58,669 nucleotides of DNA from positions 1 to 58,669 of the forward strand of contig CAUVKI010000008.1 of assembly GCA_963552605.1 (NCBI GenBank). The letters run 5' to 3'. Positions within the stretch are counted from its first letter, which is position 1; every line of letters starts with the position of its first letter. Under the pieces are notes generated by a model. It was not told where the DNA came from, made no database searches, and saw nothing but the letters and a program-made list of their open reading frames with translations. A program made the position numbers and the translations under genes. Shown piece after piece: positions 8,894-16,354 of the stretch. Source of the DNA: CAUVKI01 sp963552605 (GTDB lineage Bacteria; Bacillota; Clostridia; Tissierellales; Peptoniphilaceae).

Positions 8894-10180
8894 TTATAAA
8901 GTTTTTGCCGAAAGCCTGTTAAACCCAACCTCATTGGTTGCTCCGGTTATGGCTTGAAGCTCCACCGTAATTGAACCGTCCTTGTGAAGCGAACCTGCCG
9001 CACCTCCCGCAATCGTATCCACAAAATCCAAAGTACCTATAATCTTATTCATAGGCGGAAGCTCTATCACTTCATTTGCATTTCCGCCCGTAACGGCAGC
9101 CGTAGCCAGAGGATCGGAATCTGCCAAAGACTGACTTGCACCGTCTCTTCCCGCATATTCGTCCGTTATTATTACAGTAGGAATTCCCTTTTTCTCAACC
9201 TTTTTGCAGTTCATAATCAAATCAGTATCGGGATTTCCGAAACCCTCCTGCGAAATAATAACTCCGTCAAGTTCCAAAAACTCCGCAAGCTTCGCAGTCA
9301 TATTCGACGAACGCTCCTTATCCGCCAAATAGACATTCTCATTTGTGACAATTACTCCCACAAAATACAAATCCTTTCCGTGATGCTCAAGCAAATCGTG
9401 CACCACGGGATTATTCATCTGGTGATAAGTGGTATTCTTGTCGCAAGCGGACACACAATTCCCGCTGACAATCGCTCCATCCATGCACTCCGTGGGATAA
9501 AGAATTGTCGGTATTATCTGCTTTCCGTCCACACCGTAAACATAGGTGTCATGGAGCAGCCCCTGAGTTTGAATCATCTGCACATAACCAATTCTGGGAA
9601 GCCCTTTGTGTTTTTCAATCCCCTCCAAAATTTTATCCACTTCATAAACCTTTATTTCGTCAGGAACGGCGTTTCTCACCGTTTCCGCAACGAAAGCCGC
9701 CGCCTTGAACCCTGCAAATCTTACTGCCTTTTCATGCTCGTGCTGTTTAAGCGAGGGGATTACTTCAACTTTCAAAACCAAATTAACGGTCTTTGAAAAC
9801 GGAGTATAGTCCGCCCCCACACCCGACATATCCACAATTCCCTCTTGAAATCCTACAATCTTTCCGCACGTCATAACCGTCATTCCTCGCATAACGTGAG
9901 TTTTTCCTGACCCCACCTGCTCCACATTTGAGAGAACTCCGGGAAACACTCCTCCGGGTCCCTCCACTTTTACTCTCGGCTCAACCACATCCTTTACCGG
10001 AGTGATACGAGTCGATTCACCCGGTTTTGCGACATCAAGCTCCACCGATTCAATATGATCGTCCTCCTTGATAAGGGAGATAATATCTTCCTTATTCACG
10101 GTCAAAACGCCCCCCTTAAATTCGGTCTTGCTGCCGAAAACCACATCTTTTATGTTGACATAGCCAACTTCAAGACGCAT
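8894..10180 (-). CDS. grdE: Glycine reductase component B, alpha/beta proprotein
   Basis: GrdE is made as one chain and cleaves itself before a cysteine to give two subunits, the C-terminal one starting with a pyruvoyl group that forms a Schiff base with glycine. The cleavage site is visible as Asn241-Cys242 in SGNCVSACDKNTTYHQ, the position reported for characterised homologues. The length of 428 aa is typical. It follows trxB after 68 bases that include a perfect hairpin (10220-10241) and a strong AAGGAGGTG ribosome site, so it can be expressed more strongly than trxB. Confidence 0.95.
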   Translation of the reverse strand: MRLEVGYVNIKDVVFGSKTEFKGGVLTVNKEDIISLIKEDDHIESVELDVAKPGESTRITPVKDVVEPRVKVEGPGGVFPGVLSNVEQVGSGKTHVMRGMTVMTCGKIVGFQEGIVDMSGVGADYTPFSKTVNLVLKVEVIPSLKQHEHEKAVRFAGFKAAAFVAETVRNAVPDEIKVYEVDKILEGIEKHKGLPRIGYVQMIQTQGLLHDTYVYGVDGKQIIPTILYPTECMDGAIVSGNCVSACDKNTTYHQMNNPVVHDLLEHHGKDLYFVGVIVTNENVYLADKERSSNMTAKLAEFLELDGVIISQEGFGNPDTDLIMNCKKVEKKGIPTVIITDEYAGRDGASQSLADSDPLATAAVTGGNANEVIELPPMNKIIGTLDFVDTIAGGAAGSLHKDGSITVELQAITGATNEVGFNRLSAKTL

Positions 10181-10219
10181 AGGTTCACCTCCTTAAAAAT
10201 TTTCCGATATCAAACTATA

Positions 10220-10241
10220 TTTTAACTCCAAAGAGTTAAAA
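10220..10241 (-). other. Perfect hairpin between trxB and grdE
   Basis: TTTTAACTC pairs with GAGTTAAAA around a CAAA loop (plus-strand notation), a 9-bp perfect inverted repeat. No T-run follows on the minus strand, so it is more likely an RNA processing or stability element than a terminator. Confidence 0.6.
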
Positions 10242-10248
10242 ACAAACC

Positions 10249-11175
10249 CTAGCCCTCTTCCAAGAGCTTACCGCAGTTTACGGCAGCCACGGCACCGTCC
10301 GCCGCTGCCGTTACAACCTGCCTTAGAGATTTTTTGCGAGTATCTCCGGCGGCATACACCCCTTTGATATTAGTTTCCATCTCCTCATTGGTAATAATAT
10401 ATCCTCTTTCCGTTTCCAGCTGTCCTTCCAAAAACTCTGTATCCGGATCAAACCCTATAAAGACAAATACCCCCATATAACCGTCGTTTTCATCAGCTTT
10501 GACTTCTTCAAGTTCTTTTGTAACGGTATCCTCAAAAACTATCGCATTTACCATAGGAGTTCCTTTTATTTCTTTTATTACGCTGTTCCACCTGAAAGAA
10601 ATCTTGGGATTTGCCATGGCCTTTTCTTGAACCGACTTTGCAGCTCTCAACGCATCTCTGCGGTGTACTATGGTCACACTCTTTGCATACTTCGTAAGAG
10701 CAATAGCCTCTCCCAAAGCCGCATCTCCTCCGCCCACCACATAAACATCAATTCCTTCAAAAAAGCCTCCATCACACGTTACGCAGAAAGAAACTCCTTT
10801 TCCCGTATGCTCATCCTCACCCTTACATCCGATTTTTCTGGATTTAGCACCGGTCGCAATTATCACAGTTTTAGCCTCATAAGTCTCTTTTCCGAAAAGT
10901 TTTTTCGGATCTGACGACAAATCCACTTTTTTTATCCCATCAACCGTAAACTTCGCACCGAAAGCTTCCGCCTGCTCCCTCATTCTCTCAACAATTGCAG
11001 TTCCGCTTGTCTCTCTGACGGAGCCCGGAAGATTTGCAACATTTTCACTTTCAATTATTTGTCCTCCGATACCGTCTCTTTCGATAACCAAAGTGCTGAG
11101 TTTATCCCTTGCAGCATAGAGTGCCGCCGATAATCCGGCAGGTCCCGCTCCAACTATTACACAATCCCACACCAT
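10249..11175 (-). CDS. trxB: Thioredoxin reductase (NADPH, FAD)
   Basis: It transfers electrons from NAD(P)H through FAD to thioredoxin, which reduces GrdA after each glycine reductase turnover. The 308-aa chain shows the FAD motif VGAGPAGLSAAL (residues 8-19), the redox pair Cys131-Cys134 (CVTCDGGFF), the nucleotide motif VVGGGDAALGE and the terminal FAD segment YAAGDTRKK. It is the first gene of the grd operon, as in other glycine-fermenting anaerobes, where thioredoxin (trxA) normally follows; no trxA is present here. AAAGGGGTGA precedes the ATG. Confidence 0.95.
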   Translation of the reverse strand: MVWDCVIVGAGPAGLSAALYAARDKLSTLVIERDGIGGQIIESENVANLPGSVRETSGTAIVERMREQAEAFGAKFTVDGIKKVDLSSDPKKLFGKETYEAKTVIIATGAKSRKIGCKGEDEHTGKGVSFCVTCDGGFFEGIDVYVVGGGDAALGEAIALTKYAKSVTIVHRRDALRAAKSVQEKAMANPKISFRWNSVIKEIKGTPMVNAIVFEDTVTKELEEVKADENDGYMGVFVFIGFDPDTEFLEGQLETERGYIITNEEMETNIKGVYAAGDTRKKSLRQVVTAAADGAVAAVNCGKLLEEG

Positions 11176-11197
11176 AAAAAATCACCCCTTTTTATTG

Positions 11198-11225
11198 ATT
11201 GTACCACAAATAAAATCATAATCAA
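11198..11225 (-). promoter_or_regulatory. Putative promoter of the trxB-grd operon
   Basis: On the minus strand TTGATT (11225-11220) and TACAAT (11203-11198) are separated by 16 bases. The -10 box ends 22 bases before the trxB ATG. This is the only good promoter seen upstream of the operon. Confidence 0.65.
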
Positions 11226-11236
11226 ATAACTATTTG
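11223..11236. promoter_or_regulatory. Palindrome overlapping the grd promoter -35
   Basis: CAAATA-AC-TATTTG, a perfect 6-bp inverted repeat that overlaps the -35 box of the trxB promoter. Its position suits a repressor or activator site; the factor is unknown. It does not match the Rex consensus closely enough to assign. Confidence 0.4.
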
Positions 11237-11307
11237 TTTTTGGTAATATTTTTTCATAGTTTCACTTGTCATTTTTTCCCATTAGCAATATTTCTTTTAT
11301 TTTTATC

Positions 11308-11337
11308 ACAAAAAAAAACACGCCCACGCGTGCTTTT
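11308..11337 (-). terminator. Intrinsic terminator, minus strand
   Basis: Minus-strand stem GCACGC / GCGTGT with a GTGG loop, flanked by A-run and followed by nine T. It probably ends the histidine kinase transcript, leaving a 3' untranslated region of about 125 bases. Confidence 0.8.
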
Positions 11338-11419
11338 CATTAATTTGGAAAAATTTTTATTTGAGCACTCAGCCTTTTTGATTTCAAAGAAGCCCTCTGA
11401 TAAATAATCTTCGCCCCTC

Positions 11420-11453
11420 AAAAGGACGGCAAATGAGAGGCTGTCCTTTTTTT
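11420..11453 (+). terminator. Terminator-like hairpin just downstream of the kinase gene
   Basis: AAAAGGACGGC pairs with GCTGTCCTTTT around a nine-base loop, followed by further T only on the plus strand. It therefore points toward the 3' end of the minus-strand kinase gene, although no plus-strand gene precedes it. It may still slow minus-strand transcripts. Confidence 0.55.
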
Positions 11454-11461
11454 GGTGTCCA

Positions 11462-12385
11462 TCAAATTTCAAGAGATGATAGACTCAACATAAATTGTAT
11501 CGCGGTCAAATCACCCAAGCTCTCCATAATCTTTGCCTCCAAACTTCCTTCCATTTCTTCCGCCAAGCTCTTTGCAATCGTCAAACCCAAACCGCTCCCG
11601 CCTTGGGTTCTTGAAGTGTCTTTCATAAAAAAACGCTCAAACAGGCTTTCTATATCCTTATCCTGCAACTTATTCGTATCGTTTTCAAAGATGACAACAA
11701 CTCGGTTATTATTTTTTTCAATCTTCATATCCACATAACTGTAAGCGTATCTTCCGATATTTTGGAGCAGGTTTAAAAAAATTCTCTCCAACGCATTTTT
11801 ATTTCCCTTAGCTATAACGGAGCGGTCGGGAAAATGAGTATGCACCTTTAGCTTTGCATTCTCCAAAATCAAAAAATTTTCAGCCAGCACCTCCCGCAAA
11901 ATTCTATTCACATCGATCTCTTCAAAACTCATATCATAATCACCCGCAATCAACCTTGAATGGTCATAGAATTGTGAAATCAAATTTTCCATAGCTTCAG
12001 CTTTTTTTATTATCGTTTCAAGCATATCCTGATCGTCAAAATCAAAAGTCCCGTTTCTTTTCAACAACTTCAGATATCCCAAAATGACCGTAAGCGGAGT
12101 TCTTAGGTCATGACTTATCGCCTCTATCTGCATTTGAAAATCCCGTTCCCTTTTTAAGTATGTTTTTCTTTCATTCCTCACTTCAAGGAGAGTGCTGTTT
12201 ATTGTGGACATTAAGACTTCCAAAGTTTTTTCCGGAAACGGCAAATGCAAAATATGATTTTGATTTATATCCGCACGAATTTCATTCAGTTCCCCGTTTA
12301 CTTCCCTTATGGATCTCCTAAGCAGATATAAACGAATAATAAAATAAATAAGGAACAATGACGAACATATCAATAGAGCATACAT
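11462..12385 (-). CDS. Sensor histidine kinase (orphan)
   Basis: A 307-aa membrane histidine kinase. Residues 2-22 form one transmembrane helix with almost no extracellular part, so the signal is probably sensed in the membrane or cytoplasm. The phospho-acceptor is His92 in AISHDLRTPLTVILGY. The ATP-binding domain shows the N-box (FLNLLQNIGRYA) and the G2 region GGSGLGLTIAKSLAEE. This architecture resembles intramembrane-sensing kinases. No response regulator adjoins it: trxB lies downstream and a 420-base non-coding stretch upstream. Start from AGGTG seven bases before the ATG. Confidence 0.9.
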   Translation of the reverse strand: MYALLICSSLFLIYFIIRLYLLRRSIREVNGELNEIRADINQNHILHLPFPEKTLEVLMSTINSTLLEVRNERKTYLKRERDFQMQIEAISHDLRTPLTVILGYLKLLKRNGTFDFDDQDMLETIIKKAEAMENLISQFYDHSRLIAGDYDMSFEEIDVNRILREVLAENFLILENAKLKVHTHFPDRSVIAKGNKNALERIFLNLLQNIGRYAYSYVDMKIEKNNNRVVVIFENDTNKLQDKDIESLFERFFMKDTSRTQGGSGLGLTIAKSLAEEMEGSLEAKIMESLGDLTAIQFMLSLSSLEI

Positions 12386-12507
12386 AAAAACACCTCATCT
12401 TGTTTTTCTGCAAGCTTATCGTGTTTTTTTGGATTTTTCAACGATTTTTTATTCATTCTATAATCGATTAACTTAGAATTGCAAATCAAGTTTCCGTTTC
12501 TATGACC

Positions 12508-12537
12508 TTGACAAATCCCTCCGAGGGGGACTATATT
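12508..12537 (+). promoter_or_regulatory. Promoter-like site with inverted repeat in its spacer
   Basis: TTGACA (12508-12513) and TATATT (12532-12537) are spaced 18 bases apart. The spacer carries CCCTCCGAGGG, a perfect 5-bp inverted repeat. Long spacers containing a dyad are the hallmark of MerR-family control, though no MerR gene is in the window. The transcript would start about 265 bases before the ttcA-like gene. Confidence 0.4.
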
Positions 12538-12757
12538 CCTAATTGATAGCAAATAATGACGAAGCACAAAGCTTTTACAAAAATATTGAAGACACCTACA
12601 TTCACGATATGGGGATCTGGATTGAAATTAAATAGATTTGCAAAATTAAAATTATTTTACACAAGAGAACATCGCACAAAATATTATTGCGGTTTCTTTT
12701 TTTTTGATAAAAAATTTTTCGTGAACAATGTCGCCGATACCTTACGATAAAATTTAA

Positions 12758-12766
12758 TGGTATAAT
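12758..12766 (+). promoter_or_regulatory. Extended -10 promoter of the ttcA-like operon
   Basis: TGGTATAAT is a perfect extended -10 element (TGn plus TATAAT), 42 bases before the start codon. The -35 region is poor, as is usual for this promoter type. Confidence 0.6.
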
Positions 12767-12808
12767 ACTCACCGCGGATAAATCACATTTTAAATAAAAC
12801 GAGGGTTT

Positions 12809-13609
12809 ATGAATAACAAAGAGATTGAGCGCTCCATTATCACCACTTATAGAAAAGAGATTAAAGGAAAATTCATTAAGGCGATAAAAATTTATGACCT
12901 CATAGAAGACGGAGATAGGATTGCGGTTTGTATCTCCGGAGGAAAAGATTCGCTCTTAATGGCAAAGCTTTTTCAGGAATTGGTTTTGCATGGAGTTAAA
13001 AATTTTGAAGTTCTATACATATCTATGGATCCCGGGTATAGCGAGGAGGTTAGAGAAAAAAATCAAAAACTCTTTGATTTTTTGGAAATTCCCGTTGAAA
13101 CTTTTGAAACCGATGTGTTTGAAGTGGCGGAGGTTTTGACTTCGGGGGTGAATCCCTGCTATATGTGTGCGAGAATGAGACGGGGAGCACTCTATTCAAA
13201 GGCTGAAAGTCTGGGGTGCAATAAGATCGCATTGGGACATCACTTGGATGATGTGATTGAAACGATTCTTTTGAATATTTTTTATGCAGGAAGCTATCAG
13301 ACAATGCTTCCCAAGATCAAGGCAAAAAATTTTCAGGGAATGTCTTTGATTCGACCCTTATACCTCATAAGGGAGAGGGATATCCTTCGCTTTGTGAAAA
13401 GAGCAAAGATTAGTCCCATTGATTGTGCCTGCGAGGTGGCGGCAAGCAAGACGGGAAACAAGCGTTATGAAATTAAGTCGTTGATTGGAGAGTTGGAAGA
13501 AAAAAATCCCAACATAGTTGCCAATATACTTAGAAGCAGTGAAAATGTGAATATTGACGCTGTGCTGGGTTATAAGAGCGAGGGTCGGCATTTCGGATTT
13601 TTGGATTGA
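12809..13609 (+). CDS. TtcA-family PP-loop ATPase, probable tRNA 2-thiolation enzyme
   Basis: The N-type ATP pyrophosphatase motif SGGKDS is at residues 43-48 and a CxxC pair at Cys117-Cys120 (NPCYMC), with a further cysteine pair near CACE in the second half. TtcA proteins use these to hold an iron-sulfur cluster and thiolate cytidine 32 of tRNA. The HHLDDVIETILLN motif is typical of the TtcA/TilS group. The 266-aa length fits TtcA rather than the longer TilS. It is the first gene of a long plus-strand string, behind an extended -10 promoter. The exact target nucleotide is inferred. Confidence 0.85.
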   Translation: MNNKEIERSIITTYRKEIKGKFIKAIKIYDLIEDGDRIAVCISGGKDSLLMAKLFQELVLHGVKNFEVLYISMDPGYSEEVREKNQKLFDFLEIPVETFETDVFEVAEVLTSGVNPCYMCARMRRGALYSKAESLGCNKIALGHHLDDVIETILLNIFYAGSYQTMLPKIKAKNFQGMSLIRPLYLIRERDILRFVKRAKISPIDCACEVAASKTGNKRYEIKSLIGELEEKNPNIVANILRSSENVNIDAVLGYKSEGRHFGFLD

Positions 13610-13631
13610 TTTTTTTTAGGAAGGAGAAAAA

Positions 13632-14384
13632 ATGCGAGCGGTATCGTGGAATGTAAACGGACTGAGAGCCATTGTGAAAAAAGGTTTTTTGGATATTTTC
13701 AAAAGTATAGATGCGGATATTTTCGCGTTGCAGGAAATAAAAATGCAGGAGGGGCAATTGGAGCTTGATATTCCCTCCTTTTATCAGTTTTACAACTATG
13801 CAGAGAGAAAAGGTTATTCCGGTACTGCCGTTTTCTCAAGGATTAAACCGAAGAAAGTTATAAACGGCATAGGAATTTCGGAGCACGACACCGAGGGCAG
13901 AGTTATAACTTTGGAAATGGAAGATTTCTTCTTCGTAAACTGCTATACCCCTAATTCAAAATCAAAACTTGAGAGACTTTCTTACCGTATGGAGTGGGAG
14001 GACGCTTTCAGAAAATATTTGAATGTATTGAAATCCAAAAAACCCGTGGTGCTTTGTGGGGATTTGAATGTGGCACATAAGGAAGTGGATTTGGAGAATC
14101 CTGAATCAAATCATCATCACGCAGGTTTTACCGATGAAGAGCGTTCCAAATTCAGTGAGCTTTTGGATAGCGGTTATATTGATTCTTTCAGGAAATTTTA
14201 TCCTGAAAGAAAGGGAGCTTATTCGTGGTGGAGTCCCATAACAAAAGCCAGAGAGAGAAATGTGGGTTGGAGAATTGATTATTTTGTGGTTTCGGAATCT
14301 TTTTCACACAGAATGAGAGATGCGGAAATTTTAAATGAAGTTTACGGTTCGGATCATTGTCCGGTGGCGTTGATATTTGAATGA
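13632..14384 (+). CDS. xth: Exodeoxyribonuclease III / AP endonuclease
   Basis: It cuts DNA 5' of abasic sites and degrades one strand 3' to 5' in base excision repair. The 250-aa protein shows the family motifs SWNVNGLRA at the start, ALQEIKMQ (metal-binding Glu), GDLNVAHKEVDL and the terminal GSDHCPVAL (catalytic Asp-His). AAGGAGAAAAA precedes the ATG. Its stop overlaps the next start in ATGA, coupling translation to the lipoprotein gene. Confidence 0.95.
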   Translation: MRAVSWNVNGLRAIVKKGFLDIFKSIDADIFALQEIKMQEGQLELDIPSFYQFYNYAERKGYSGTAVFSRIKPKKVINGIGISEHDTEGRVITLEMEDFFFVNCYTPNSKSKLERLSYRMEWEDAFRKYLNVLKSKKPVVLCGDLNVAHKEVDLENPESNHHHAGFTDEERSKFSELLDSGYIDSFRKFYPERKGAYSWWSPITKARERNVGWRIDYFVVSESFSHRMRDAEILNEVYGSDHCPVALIFE

Positions 14385-15115
14385 GAACATTTATTATATT
14401 TTTTTTGCTGCTGTTTATTGTGGGGTGCAACAACGAAGAAACGACAAAGCAGATCGAAGATAAAATATTGACTTCCGAGAGTTCGCCCGTAAAAGCGGAC
14501 TATATACCCGATGAGGTCGAGAAATCGGAAGTGCTTATGAATCCGCCTCACACCTATTATACGGATATGTGGGAGGCAAGCGAGGATTCAAATCAGGCTG
14601 CGGGGGCGGCTTGTGCCGTTATGGCGGTGAAATTTTTTGACAAAGACACCTCTTTTTCCATAGATATTGCAAAGGAATTGCGCACCGATGAGGAGAGCTA
14701 TTGGAATTTATCCGATATCAAATCCGTGATATTTCCAAGAGGAGTGAAGGGAGAGGATGAGATATATCTCTCCCCCGATGATATTATTTCTGCGCTGAAA
14801 TCGGGGTATCCCGTTATCGCTCCGATAGACACCACCTATATTGAATACACTCCGAAATCCAAAGATAAGAGCGGACGCTATTATTTTTGGGGGAGCGGGC
14901 ATTTTGTTTTTATAAACGGACTGACGAGAAAGGATGACAAACTTTTTTATCAGGTGAACGATCCTTACAGTATGGGACACCTAAATCCCGACGGCACTCC
15001 AATCGGAGAGAACAGACTTTACAGTATCGGAGATATGGACTTGGCGATAAAGAAATGGTGGAGCGTGATTTTAATTTTAAAGCCTTATGACAGTATGAAA
15101 GACTCGGAAGATTAG
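14381..15115 (+). CDS. Lipoprotein with C39-like papain-fold domain
   Basis: A lipobox FIVGC puts the mature N-terminus at Cys16, so the 244-aa protein is anchored on the outer face of the membrane. The body resembles the peptidase C39-like family: a helix with a cysteine (NQAAGAACAVMAVKFF), then GHFVFINGL with the histidine and QVNDPYS with the aspartate. Such proteins may be peptidases or bind peptides; activity cannot be judged from sequence. It is translationally coupled to xth and followed by another exported protein. Confidence 0.7.
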   Translation: MRTFIIFFLLLFIVGCNNEETTKQIEDKILTSESSPVKADYIPDEVEKSEVLMNPPHTYYTDMWEASEDSNQAAGAACAVMAVKFFDKDTSFSIDIAKELRTDEESYWNLSDIKSVIFPRGVKGEDEIYLSPDDIISALKSGYPVIAPIDTTYIEYTPKSKDKSGRYYFWGSGHFVFINGLTRKDDKLFYQVNDPYSMGHLNPDGTPIGENRLYSIGDMDLAIKKWWSVILILKPYDSMKDSED

Positions 15116-15124
15116 GTGGAAAAA

Positions 15125-16342
15125 ATGGACAGAAAGAGAAAAATTCAAATCAGAAACAGTGTGGTGGCATCGATTCTTTTTGCTGCTGTTTTGATAGGGG
15201 TGGCGGTTTTTTTACTAAAAAACCCCGATATGTTGGAGGAAAATTTTGAGCCCATAGAGCTGCCTTTCAATGCGACACCAATTATTGATATGAGTACCGC
15301 TAAAGCACCTAATGGAGATTGTTTTAAGTCCTGTGATTTGAGCGTACCGACCAAACCTTTCAAAGTAAGAGGAATTTATATCGCTCCCTCAGCAATCAGA
15401 AATGAGGAGAAGATGAATGCTCTGATTGATTATGCGCATAGAAATGATGTCAACACCTTTGTGATTGACATTAAAGACGATTACGGAAATATTGTATATC
15501 CCTCAATTGTAAAAGAAGTGATTTCGTTGGGGGCGAATGAGGAAGTCTATATTGATGATATCTCAAAACTTCTTAAGAGGCTTGATGATGAAAATATCTA
15601 TCCCATTGCGAGAATTGTCTGCTTTAGAGACTCCAGAGCCGGAAAAAATCTAAAACTTGCCGTTAAAAATTCGAAAGGCGAGCTATGGCGTGACGGGGGA
15701 AAAAATAATTGGCTTAATCCTTATAATTCGGAGGCAAGAGAATATCTTATCTCCATAATGAAAGAGGCGGCTGTAAAGGGGTTTAGGGAAATTCAATTGG
15801 ATTATGTGAGATTTCCGAGCGAGGGAAGACTTTCCGATATTTCCTATGGAGAAAGCTCCGGTATTGACAAAAGTGAAACTATTGAAAATTTTATCAGCGA
15901 GGCGAGAGAGGCTTTAAGAGGTATTGAGATTTCTATTGATTCTTTCGGAATGATTACATCTGTGAGGGGAGATTTGGGGATAGGGCAGGATCTTACGGAA
16001 CTCTCAAAGGTGAGTGATTTGCTTTGCCCTATGGTATATCCCTCTCACTACCAAAGGGGCAACTACAATTTGGACTATCCCGACAGTATGCCTTACGAGG
16101 TGGTATACGGAGCGATGAAAGACGCAAAGGAAAGAATCGAAAAGCTTGATTTTCCCGAAAAGGCAAGACTGAGACCGTGGCTTCAGGCTTTTACGGCAGG
16201 TTGGCTGAAAAAATCCTATGGAAGTCATTTTATTAAGTACGGCACTGAAGAGTTGAACTTGCAGATTAAAGCTTGTTCCGACTTGGAGATTGATGAATGG
16301 ATGCTTTGGAATGCGGCAAGCAATTATCCTGAGCTGAAGTAA
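15125..16342 (+). CDS. Membrane-anchored glycoside-hydrolase-like protein (DUF4015 type)
   Basis: One transmembrane helix (about residues 12-32) anchors an extracellular TIM-barrel-like domain. Conserved segments include RGIYIAPSAIRN, FVIDIKDDYGNIVYPS, REIQLDYVRFPSEG, SIDSFGM and LCPMVYPSHY, which together match the putative glycosyl hydrolase family DUF4015. I prefer the ATG at 15125 because AGGTGG lies just upstream; a GTG at 15116 is also in frame. It follows the C39-like lipoprotein with no gap. A substrate is not known for the family; cell-wall or exopolysaccharide is a reasonable guess. Confidence 0.8.
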   Translation: MDRKRKIQIRNSVVASILFAAVLIGVAVFLLKNPDMLEENFEPIELPFNATPIIDMSTAKAPNGDCFKSCDLSVPTKPFKVRGIYIAPSAIRNEEKMNALIDYAHRNDVNTFVIDIKDDYGNIVYPSIVKEVISLGANEEVYIDDISKLLKRLDDENIYPIARIVCFRDSRAGKNLKLAVKNSKGELWRDGGKNNWLNPYNSEAREYLISIMKEAAVKGFREIQLDYVRFPSEGRLSDISYGESSGIDKSETIENFISEAREALRGIEISIDSFGMITSVRGDLGIGQDLTELSKVSDLLCPMVYPSHYQRGNYNLDYPDSMPYEVVYGAMKDAKERIEKLDFPEKARLRPWLQAFTAGWLKKSYGSHFIKYGTEELNLQIKACSDLEIDEWMLWNAASNYPELK

Positions 16343-16354
16343 TGGAGGTTGTGA

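Larger units (their letters stand above)
12386..12808. other. 423-base intergenic region between kinase and ttcA-like gene
   Basis: It separates divergent genes and holds a consensus-like plus-strand promoter (12508-12537), an extended -10 promoter for the downstream gene (12758-12766) and AT-rich sequence between them. Short frames (for example 12556-12750) lack ribosome sites and recognisable sequence. No tRNA or riboswitch was recognised. Confidence 0.5.

Noticed and set aside
8984..9796. 270-codon frame antisense to grdE
   Set aside because: It is a shadow of grdE with low-complexity translation and no start signal.
11223..11236. Rex operator at the grd promoter
   Set aside because: The palindrome CAAATA-AC-TATTTG lacks the TTGTGA/TTGTTA half-sites expected for Rex.
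11269..11472. 67-codon minus-strand frame after the kinase gene
   Set aside because: It starts within the kinase 3' end, spans both terminator hairpins and lacks a ribosome site.
12556..12750. 64-codon frame in the intergenic region
   Set aside because: AT-rich translation with Phe runs and no ribosome site.
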